Shown here in pieces: positions 14,746-21,124 of a stretch of 21,124 nucleotides of DNA. Location of the stretch: assembly GCA_030432855.1 (NCBI GenBank), contig JAUILM010000012.1:1-21124 (forward strand), in the 5' to 3' direction. Each line of letters starts with the position of its first letter. Position 1 is the first letter of the stretch. The position numbers and the translations under genes are program-made. The stretch comes from Bacteroidia bacterium. GTDB taxonomy: Bacteria > Bacteroidota > Bacteroidia > Chitinophagales > Saprospiraceae. Below the pieces are notes generated by a model that worked only from the letters and a program-made list of their open reading frames with translations, made no database searches and had not been told where the DNA came from.

Positions 14746-16488
14746 ATGTCAATAACAAGATTATTAGTTGTCAGTACCATCATCTTGATGGTATTGTCTG
14801 GTTGGTCATGCAATAATGAGCCTGCCCAGGGAGATACTTTCGATGTCTCGATGATCTCTACAGAGGAGCGCGTGATTAACAGTGGAAGGGGTACTTTTAT
14901 GCAAGACTGTAGTGCCTGCCATAATTTTATACAGGATGGAATTGGACCACACCTGGGGGGTGTGACCGCCAGAAGAAGTTATGAATGGCTTAAGAAATTC
15001 ATAGCTAATCCCAAAGCTATGGTCGATGCAGGAGATGAAGATGCTGTTGCTCTGTACGAGCGGTATAAGGTCTATATGCCGACATTCGGGATGTATTCTG
15101 AAGATCGATTGGATGCTATTATCGCCTTCCTGCACAGTAAGCCCGCACCGGCAGTGACCGAGACCTCCGAGCATGCCGTGGATGATCTAATGAATCCCAT
15201 CGAAGAAGAAGTGCAGTTTTCGGGTATTGTCGTAGATCTGGAATACAAGTGGACATTGCCACCTTCCAGTGAAAACATACCTGTGACCCGACTGGTCAAG
15301 ATGGATTTTATACCCGGTACTGATCGATTGTTTATTGCAGATCTCAGGGGGCGGATGTACGAATTGACCGGCGATACTTTTGCTGAGTACCTGGATATGA
15401 ATAGGTTAGAGCCAGATTTTATTCACAAGCCGGGTTTAGCGACAGGTTTTGGAAGCTTTACCTTTCATCCTGAATTTGAAAAGAATGGTCTGTTTTATAC
15501 TACACACACGGAACCGGCACGTAACAAGCCAGCCGATTTTATGATTGAGGATAGTATTGAAACCACTTTGCAGTGGGTTTTAACTGAAAGAAAGGTAAAC
15601 GATCCTCAGAGTCCTGAATTTGAGGGTACCTCTCGAGAATTGTTCAGGATTGATATGGCCACAGGTATCCATGGTATGCAGGAAATCAGATTTAATAATA
15701 CTGTGTCTTCGGGTGATCCGGACTATGGCAATCTATATGTTTGCCTGGGAGATGGTGGCAGTGTGGGCCGAAGGATATTGCACCTTACGCAAGATCCTAG
15801 TAAACCCTGGGGTGCCATCGCAAGAATCAATCCTTCGGGTAATAACAGTAGAAATGGCATGTATGGTATTCCATCAGACAATCCCGATTTCGGCGATGGA
15901 AATCCTACTGAAGTGTATGCCTATGGATTTCGAAATCCTCATCGCATTATTTGGGATCGACAGGGTAAATTAATTGTATCCGGAATTGGTCAGCACAGAA
16001 TTGAAGAATTAAATGTAGTAGAGCCTGGCCTGAATTATGGATGGCCCAGGAGGGAAGGTACTTTTGTGATCGACCCAATGAAAAGCATGACCTACATTCA
16101 GGCAGCTCCCGAAAATGATGATCCAAAATATACGGTACCGGCATTACAGTTTGATCATGATGAGGCCAATGCCATATCCGGTGGCTATGTTTATGATGGA
16201 GATCTTCTGGCACCAATGAAGGGTAAATATGTTTTCGGAGGTATTGTCAGAGGACGACTTTTCTTGGCGGAAAATGCAGATCTGAAGGTAGGAGAAACAC
16301 AATATCCATCTGAGTGGAAAATTCGCTATCAGGGTGAAATGACGGATTTACAAAAGCTTTGTAATCACGATCGGGTCGATCTGCGATTTGGGCGGGATCA
16401 TGAAGGTGAGTTGTACATTTTCACCAAGGCCGATGGGAAAGTGTATAAGCTGGTCTCTGCTGAGATGATGGACGATCACAGCATCTAA
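14746..16488 (+). CDS. Cytochrome c - PQQ sugar dehydrogenase-like fusion protein
   Basis: 580 residues. The N-terminal signal ends at GWSC with Cys22; a Trp in the lipobox is unusual, so lipidation is likely but not certain. A c-type cytochrome domain spans about 43-135, with CSACH at 55-59 and YMPTFG supplying the likely Met ligand. Residues about 170-575 form a GSDH-type propeller with FIPGTDRLFIADLRG, FGSFTFHPEF, LYVCLGDGG, GFRNPHR (394-400), GLNYGWPRREG and SGGYVYDGD, the pattern of soluble quinoprotein aldose dehydrogenases. The order haem then propeller is the reverse of the gene before it. The two are 19 nt apart, surely one operon, and may oxidise successive or related substrates, passing electrons to a terminal oxidase or c-type carrier. 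No PQQ biosynthesis genes are in the window. Confidence 0.93.
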   Translation: MSITRLLVVSTIILMVLSGWSCNNEPAQGDTFDVSMISTEERVINSGRGTFMQDCSACHNFIQDGIGPHLGGVTARRSYEWLKKFIANPKAMVDAGDEDAVALYERYKVYMPTFGMYSEDRLDAIIAFLHSKPAPAVTETSEHAVDDLMNPIEEEVQFSGIVVDLEYKWTLPPSSENIPVTRLVKMDFIPGTDRLFIADLRGRMYELTGDTFAEYLDMNRLEPDFIHKPGLATGFGSFTFHPEFEKNGLFYTTHTEPARNKPADFMIEDSIETTLQWVLTERKVNDPQSPEFEGTSRELFRIDMATGIHGMQEIRFNNTVSSGDPDYGNLYVCLGDGGSVGRRILHLTQDPSKPWGAIARINPSGNNSRNGMYGIPSDNPDFGDGNPTEVYAYGFRNPHRIIWDRQGKLIVSGIGQHRIEELNVVEPGLNYGWPRREGTFVIDPMKSMTYIQAAPENDDPKYTVPALQFDHDEANAISGGYVYDGDLLAPMKGKYVFGGIVRGRLFLAENADLKVGETQYPSEWKIRYQGEMTDLQKLCNHDRVDLRFGRDHEGELYIFTKADGKVYKLVSAEMMDDHSI

Positions 16489-16742
16489 ATGCAGAAATTT
16501 AATCCACCTTCCCGGAATAAATAACCAGTCCGGCACATGCTAATATGGTGCATTGTATATGCATCTGTCTTTCCAGATTTTATACCGAAAGCTGTTTTTA
16601 ATTGGAAGATTGCGGTCCTACACACAATATGATATATTGCTGTTAAGTTACATCTATACCTGGTGACAGTATTTTTTACTTCCCACCCTGCGCCAACCAG
16701 TCTGCAGACTTTGGATCACGAACCAAATCTGAAGATCTGCGT

Positions 16743-18626
16743 ATGGCCCTTAAACAAACGGTTAGCAAGACAAAAAGGAGGAATAAGAAAAAGAAGCGTG
16801 CTCCGGTCCGGAGTAGACCCAGATCGTCTTCTTCCTATTTGACACCCAGCAATATGTTTCTTGCCCTATTCACTTTTATAGGAATGAGTGCGCTCTACAT
16901 GTATTTCTATCATGTGGATCTGAATGGACTACCACCTACCGTTACAAAAACTGCGATCCTTATTCCTCAGATCGCCACCTTTTTGGTCCTTGCGGCAACA
17001 TTTGGCTTCTTCGGCTATCACTTTCTTAAGGATAAGCATATCTGGACGAAAATGCATCGGATTGCTCTGGGGGTGGGATTTAGTGCTATTTGCCTACTCT
17101 ACTTCGCTTGTTTCAGTCAGGAAATTTCATTCAACGGAGACAATGCGGAATATATGATCTCGGCCCAGTCGCTGGTGGAGAGGGGTGGTGCATACCGTCT
17201 GTACACACCCTCGGAGACCCGAAATACCCTGGCATCCATCGGCTTGCCGGCTATGCTAGCTCCCATATATGCCATTTGGGGTTTAGATATATTCAAAATG
17301 AAGGTGTTGGTCATGCTTTTTGGCATTTCTGTATTTCCTCTGAGTTTTCGCTTGTTTAGAGAACATCTAGATGGCAATATGAGTGCTCTGCTGGCTGTCA
17401 CAGTTGCTTCGAGTCCTTACCTGGTGGCTAATACCACTAGCGTGATGACGGAGGCTCCCTATCTTTGTTGGTCACTACTGGCGCTGATCGGTGCTTTCAG
17501 GTACTTATCAGCTAAAAAATTCCATGGTGGATACTATGCTGCTACGCTCATATTTATCGTTCTGGCGTATTTGACCCGTGCGGTAGGCATCGCCATTCTA
17601 GTGGCTACTTTAGGGACATTGCTACTTCATATTCCCTGGAGACAACTACGCAGGGAAGAATCCTGGCAAGGAGTAAATCGACAGTCCCTTCTCAAGTTTA
17701 TTGCCGTATTTCTGCCCCTAGTCCTGGGATTTGCTATGCTCCAAATAATTAAATCTCAAGAGGGTCTTTCACAGATCGATATCTTCCTGGGTAAAGACTT
17801 GTACGCATACTTTGAGTCGAATGTCAAAGCATCGATACATGTGGTGGGACATATGCTCTTTAGCAATGAAGCCTTTCGATGGTACCAGATGCTGCCAAAT
17901 GCCAATTTGAGTCCTGTGGGTCTGGGCTTTGCAATGACCCAGGTTCTGATCCTGGTCGGCCTGATCCGGGGTTTACTTTCCAGGGATTTAAAGGCACACT
18001 ATGCCCTCACTGCACTGCTATTAATATGGCTAGCCAGTATGACACCGCAAGAGATGGTGATCATCCGCTATGTATCTGTACTGGTACCATTTTTCATCTT
18101 TTACTTTGTAGATGGAGTGGACTCGAGTAGCCAGTATCTTTTTGATCGGCTGAAAGTGTCATCTTCATGGCAGCCATTGGTACCGGTCATGGCACTTGCT
18201 ATGATTTTTGTGATCGGCATGATGGGTAATATTACGAATCTGGGCCGAGCCAAATCGGGCATAGGTCCGCATGGAAATGCATATCTCGCAGCTGCATCCT
18301 GGTGTGGAAAGAACCTGCCTGCTGACTCATATATTATGTCCTTCAAACCCCGCATTACCTATTTATATTCAGGTCTTAAGGGAAAACAAATTACCTCAGG
18401 CGCGGAAGAGTATAATGAAGAATATGCCAGGGAAAAATTAGCCGAAATCGAACGGGAAGGAATCACGCATCTGATCATTGATGCTTTGGCGGGTAAAACA
18501 CAGAGCACAATTGTACCTATTCTTCAGAATAATCCACATTTGTTTGAAGTTTACAATATCCCGGAGCTTCAACAGATGTGTACAGTCATTAGATACACGG
18601 GTAGAGATTCGGCGGGTTTAGATTAA
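16743..18626 (+). CDS. GT-C family membrane glycosyltransferase (GT39/ArnT-like, PMT_2)
   Basis: 627 residues. A very basic cytoplasmic N-terminus of about 30 residues (KTKRRNKKKKR, then RSRPRSSSS) precedes about 11-12 hydrophobic membrane segments and a soluble C-terminal domain of about 120 residues. The first large periplasmic loop after the third TM carries FNGDNAEY (Asp133, Glu136), matching the catalytic Asp position of lipid-phosphate-sugar-dependent GT-C enzymes, followed by AQSLVERGGAYRL. Such enzymes transfer a sugar from polyprenyl-phosphate donors to lipids or proteins on the outer face of the inner membrane. The frame is open upstream to 16647 but has no start codon, so ATG 16743 is chosen. 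It stands alone after a 254-nt gap from the quinoprotein operon. Acceptor and donor cannot be told. Confidence 0.85.
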   Translation: MALKQTVSKTKRRNKKKKRAPVRSRPRSSSSYLTPSNMFLALFTFIGMSALYMYFYHVDLNGLPPTVTKTAILIPQIATFLVLAATFGFFGYHFLKDKHIWTKMHRIALGVGFSAICLLYFACFSQEISFNGDNAEYMISAQSLVERGGAYRLYTPSETRNTLASIGLPAMLAPIYAIWGLDIFKMKVLVMLFGISVFPLSFRLFREHLDGNMSALLAVTVASSPYLVANTTSVMTEAPYLCWSLLALIGAFRYLSAKKFHGGYYAATLIFIVLAYLTRAVGIAILVATLGTLLLHIPWRQLRREESWQGVNRQSLLKFIAVFLPLVLGFAMLQIIKSQEGLSQIDIFLGKDLYAYFESNVKASIHVVGHMLFSNEAFRWYQMLPNANLSPVGLGFAMTQVLILVGLIRGLLSRDLKAHYALTALLLIWLASMTPQEMVIIRYVSVLVPFFIFYFVDGVDSSSQYLFDRLKVSSSWQPLVPVMALAMIFVIGMMGNITNLGRAKSGIGPHGNAYLAAASWCGKNLPADSYIMSFKPRITYLYSGLKGKQITSGAEEYNEEYAREKLAEIEREGITHLIIDALAGKTQSTIVPILQNNPHLFEVYNIPELQQMCTVIRYTGRDSAGLD

Positions 18627-18664
18627 TATTCAATGGTAAGAATATTCCGAATATACTCTTATAT

Positions 18665-18684
18665 AGGCTGATTGAACTCAGCCT
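18665..18684. terminator. Hairpin between convergent genes
   Basis: A perfect 7-bp stem AGGCTGA/TCAGCCT with a 6-nt loop lies 39 nt after the glycosyltransferase stop and 26 nt from the end of the opposing gene. No strong T-tract flanks it on either side. Position between two converging genes suggests a shared weak terminator. Confidence 0.45.
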
Positions 18685-18709
18685 GACAGGAAAGTGGAGG
18701 TGGCCGACA

Positions 18710-20074
18710 TTAGTACAAATTCATTCGTTCGTCCATCCACTCCATAGCCTGGCCAGTGTACCAGTTGCGCACTGAATCCAGATTGGAAACCACCCTTGAA
18801 AAATGTTGCTTTGCCAAATCATTTCTGCCCTGTCTCAGGTAGAATGTTCCCAAGTAAGTATTGATGTGTGCGTTGTCTTTGTCCTTCGATAAGAGATGGC
18901 GGGCAATTGCGACTATTTGTTTATCGAATCGATGCACGGGCATCAACTTACGGGTGTAACACACCTCCTTTATTTGACAGAGGGTATGCAATAATGTGAT
19001 ATCAGCGTATGATAAATAATTGGGATGGGTTTGAAACAATTTCCCTAATAGATGGATACAACGTGGTAAATCCTGAGACGAAGATGTCGCTTTGTAGGAT
19101 AGAGCAAGTGCCCGGGCCAATAGTTGATCAATAGGTTTATTTTCCAGATCGTATGTCTCTTTGTTGTTTTCAATAGTGGGTTCCGGGTAATAAAAGGCAG
19201 AATTATTCACATAGTATTTGAAGAAGCATTGGGCAAATAGAGAATTCATAATGTTGCCAAAATGTAGTTTCGAAGCCTCCGTCAAGACACTACTGTTTGA
19301 AAGTAATATTAGCGTCAATCTGCGGTTTGGTATTTTTATAAATTGACTGCCATAGCAATCCATTTGGCCGTATGACCACATGATTCTTACTCCATGTATT
19401 TTCTGACAGACCCAGGGCAAGTCTGAAGTGTTTAATGGTTCAGATTCAGAGAAATTAATCTCAGGATCCATAGCCAAATTGAGATCATCCAAAGAATTGT
19501 CAAATAAGTGTAAATCGCGCACAGTGCTTACAAGGCCAGAAACCTCTTCTATTCCATACTCAATATGACCTACCGATCTGTCATTACTGACTATATGAGG
19601 ACTCGCCAGAGAAATGGGAATTTTAGAATGATCAGATAGAAAATAGGTGGAATGCATTTCTAAAGGATCGAGAATACGTTCTCTGACAAGTTGCTTAAAT
19701 GGTTTTTTGGTGGCAGAGCTCAGTGAATGCAGTAATTGACTAGTGTTATATTTATGGGAGGTACTACCCATTGCATGATTTGATGCCTCTGCAATCATCT
19801 GCGTAAATATCCTTGTAAGTGATCCCAGGGGAAACTGAACGGTGTCATCCATGGGAGTTTTTGTTTCAATATTTGCTACTCCCTTATAGGATTCATACAT
19901 GATATTTCCATCCTTCGAGACCAGGACTGCAAGACCCGGAATATTGAAGTAATCTCTCAGAGCTTCTAATTCGTGTCCAAAATTTTCATGGACCTTATTG
20001 TATAATTGTTTTATGTCGACTCTTGGTGGTGAAAAAGGGGTCATCATGGCAGGAGGAATTGAAAATAGATTCAA
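18710..20074 (-). CDS. Serine beta-lactamase-fold protein lacking catalytic motifs, with C-terminal helical/TPR tail
   Basis: 454 residues, no signal peptide. Residues about 30-75 look like the start of a class C beta-lactamase/PBP fold (YFNIPGLAVLVSKDGNIMYE, KGVANIETKTPM). The SxxK site reads Ser85-Leu-Thr-Arg88 (PLGSLTRIF), with Arg (AGG) for the catalytic Lys. The usual segment of about 50 residues with the LLTHTSG motif is missing: a sequence resembling the second motif region follows within about 20 residues (KYNTSQLL ... KKPFKQLVRERILDPLEM), with the YxN Tyr displaced. The third motif (HxGG) is replaced by YGQMDCYG before RRLTLILLSN. The C-terminal 130 residues are helical with a TPR-like repeat (NTYLGTFYLRQGRNDLAKQHF). 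It is probably a non-catalytic or non-secreted relative. It lies downstream of the receptor gene on the same strand, separated by a terminator. The start could also be Met10 or Met11. Confidence 0.75.
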   Translation of the reverse strand: MNLFSIPPAMMTPFSPPRVDIKQLYNKVHENFGHELEALRDYFNIPGLAVLVSKDGNIMYESYKGVANIETKTPMDDTVQFPLGSLTRIFTQMIAEASNHAMGSTSHKYNTSQLLHSLSSATKKPFKQLVRERILDPLEMHSTYFLSDHSKIPISLASPHIVSNDRSVGHIEYGIEEVSGLVSTVRDLHLFDNSLDDLNLAMDPEINFSESEPLNTSDLPWVCQKIHGVRIMWSYGQMDCYGSQFIKIPNRRLTLILLSNSSVLTEASKLHFGNIMNSLFAQCFFKYYVNNSAFYYPEPTIENNKETYDLENKPIDQLLARALALSYKATSSSQDLPRCIHLLGKLFQTHPNYLSYADITLLHTLCQIKEVCYTRKLMPVHRFDKQIVAIARHLLSKDKDNAHINTYLGTFYLRQGRNDLAKQHFSRVVSNLDSVRNWYTGQAMEWMDERMNLY

Positions 20075-20094
20075 TGGTCAAAATTTATTTCGTT

Positions 20095-20132
20095 AAAAAG
20101 ATCGACTGCAGTGTATAGCTGCAGTCGTCTTT
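20095..20132 (-). terminator. Intrinsic terminator of the TonB-dependent receptor gene
   Basis: A perfect 9-bp stem CGACTGCAG/CTGCAGTCG (20103-20111 and 20119-20127) with a 7-nt loop, extended by A/T pairs past a one-base bulge. On the minus strand it is followed by ATCTTTTTAA. It sits 36 nt after the receptor stop and only about 20 nt before the start of the next minus-strand gene. On the plus strand it has a short TCTTT, so it is weaker that way. Confidence 0.8.
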
Positions 20133-20167
20133 GAAACAGGTTGGAAAAAATAGATCACTGGTTAAAC

Positions 20168-21124
20168 TTAGAATTCAAGTCTGTAATTTAATACGGGGAA
20201 AAGTCCGGTATGTGTATCCACTTCAATGTCTTGTGTGGAAGTTCGGTAATATTGCTCCAGAGGATTTAATCGATTGGTCACATTGTGGATGTCGAGCATG
20301 ATACTGTGTGTCTTGGATTTTTTATTGATTTTATAGCTTATCCCAATATCGAAGCGGTAGTAGGTTCCGATGGACTCTCCCAGGTAATTGTCAAAATCTC
20401 GAACGCTTCGGTTTTCCTCTCGTGAGGCATCCAAATTTATTGGGGTCACACGGTTGCCACCATTTATTACGAATTTTCCATTCAGTCCAAATATTTTGTT
20501 CTTTTCCTGACCCATCAGAAACTCTTTACCTCCCAGGAGATTGAGTTGATAGCCACTATTGAATCGGGTGTTAAACCATTTTCCTTCGGGCGTTTGAAAC
20601 TTGGAACTGAAGAGGCTTCCTGTCATCAGAAAATAATAGGATCTGCTAAAGGTTTTTTCCAACGTTAAATCAATTCCATAGTTTCTACCCTTACCACTAT
20701 TATTCGATTTTCCCGCATCCAGGGCATCCCATACGTCCAGTACATTCAATATGGTGTTCAGATCGTTGCTTTCTTCTACGGGTACATCGTATAGATGCTG
20801 ATAATAGACCTCCGCTTTTATTCTTAAATCTTTGGAGAAGTAGTGATCATAGCCAGCCACCGCATGCAGTGACTTCAAATAGTCCAGGTTTTTATTGGGC
20901 AAAGTACCTTCTCCATCAGACGAAACGGTTTCGGCCAGGTGAAATACGGGATGCTCGGGTTTGGAATGCATGCCAAGTGCCATGTGGAAGCTTGTAGCTT
21001 CATTCACCGTCCATTTTGAAGCAATCCGCGGCTCTATACTTCCATGCTTTGATAAGGCGTAATAGTTAGCATGGATGCCACCTGTCAAAGTCCAAGATTC
21101 GTTGATGCGGTGCTTCCACTGGAT
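20168..21124 (-). CDS. TonB-dependent receptor, C-terminal beta-barrel part (5' end outside window)
   Basis: The frame stays open to the right edge, so the TTG at 21088 is not the real start; 318 codons of the C-terminal barrel are present. Alternating beta-strand pattern with typical barrel signatures: EPRIASKWTVNEATSFHMAL, DHYFSKDLRIKAEVYYQHLY, YGIDLTLEKTFSRSYYFLMT, YYRFDIGISYKINKKSKTHS, LDIHNVTNRLNP, and a final strand ending in YRLEF with the C-terminal Phe needed for outer-membrane assembly. The protein imports a substrate across the outer membrane using TonB energy. The segment resembles Bacteroidota receptors that carry an N-terminal carboxypeptidase-regulatory-like domain, but that part is not visible. 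The substrate cannot be inferred. A strong terminator follows its stop. Confidence 0.9.
   Translation of the reverse strand: MQWKHRINESWTLTGGIHANYYALSKHGSIEPRIASKWTVNEATSFHMALGMHSKPEHPVFHLAETVSSDGEGTLPNKNLDYLKSLHAVAGYDHYFSKDLRIKAEVYYQHLYDVPVEESNDLNTILNVLDVWDALDAGKSNNSGKGRNYGIDLTLEKTFSRSYYFLMTGSLFSSKFQTPEGKWFNTRFNSGYQLNLLGGKEFLMGQEKNKIFGLNGKFVINGGNRVTPINLDASREENRSVRDFDNYLGESIGTYYRFDIGISYKINKKSKTHSIMLDIHNVTNRLNPLEQYYRTSTQDIEVDTHTGLFPVLNYRLEF

Noticed and set aside
14806..15174. 122-codon minus-strand ORF
   Set aside because: Antisense to the cytochrome domain of the second quinohaem gene, which has clear family motifs.
16647..16742. Open frame directly upstream of the glycosyltransferase start
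   Set aside because: In frame and stop-free after the TAA at 16644, but contains no ATG, GTG or TTG, so the gene cannot start earlier; treated as leader DNA.
16500..16742. tRNA-like GGTTCG string on the minus strand near 16715 and small ATGCAT repeats
   Set aside because: No cloverleaf can be built around it and the stems are too short to mean anything.
1..21124. CRISPR array, integrase, transposase or phage module
   Set aside because: No regularly spaced repeats and no matching protein families found on either strand.

Overview
The window looks like chromosomal DNA of a Bacteroidota bacterium, most likely from the Saprospiria or a neighbouring marine/soil group. The evidence is the SusC-type TonB plug motif, lipoprotein signal peptides ending in LISC, LFSC or LTSC, large VCBS/ASPIC lipoproteins, a TAnnTTTG-like promoter element and weak Shine-Dalgarno sites. 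No rRNA, tRNA, CRISPR array, transposase or phage gene was seen. Both ends cut through genes.

Layout. (1) 1-5825, plus strand: a tightly packed operon of two tandem, homologous VCBS/FG-GAP plus ASPIC-UnbV propeller proteins (the first truncated by the window edge), followed with a 4-nt overlap by a small lipoprotein that is only a TonB-receptor plug domain. (2) 5842-7299, minus strand: a fused double-ATPase ABC protein resembling ModF. (3) 7455-7604: a 49-residue small protein that shares a 64-bp perfect direct repeat with a second small gene about 4 kb downstream. (4) 7796-11013, plus strand: a stress/metal-type cluster of ECF sigma factor, one-TM putative anti-sigma protein, Spy/CpxP-like membrane-anchored protein, YHYH-domain lipoprotein and an exported one-TM protein resembling the ectodomain of HupE-type proteins. 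(5) 11014-11528: a 515-bp stretch without a convincing gene; it holds a GC-rich, highly structured palindromic element and runs into the second copy of the 64-bp repeat and its small gene (11529-11714). (6) 11952-16488, plus strand: two PQQ sugar-dehydrogenase-fold lipoproteins, each fused to a c-type cytochrome domain but in opposite order. (7) 16743-18626: a GT-C family membrane glycosyltransferase. (8) 18710-21124, minus strand: a serine beta-lactamase-fold protein that has lost its catalytic motifs and carries a C-terminal helical/TPR tail, and, upstream of it, the C-terminal barrel of a TonB-dependent receptor with a good intrinsic terminator.

How the parts may work together: most products are predicted to be exported or envelope-bound. 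The VCBS pair plus orphan plug is a candidate surface substrate-binding unit. The sigma-factor cluster looks like an envelope or metal-stress regulon. The two quinohaem proteins would oxidise sugars or related alcohols and pass electrons through their own haem domains. The least explained items are the 64-bp repeat that stops abruptly 11 codons into two diverged small genes, the structured element at 11282-11412, the orphan plug lipoprotein and the inactive-looking beta-lactamase-fold protein.
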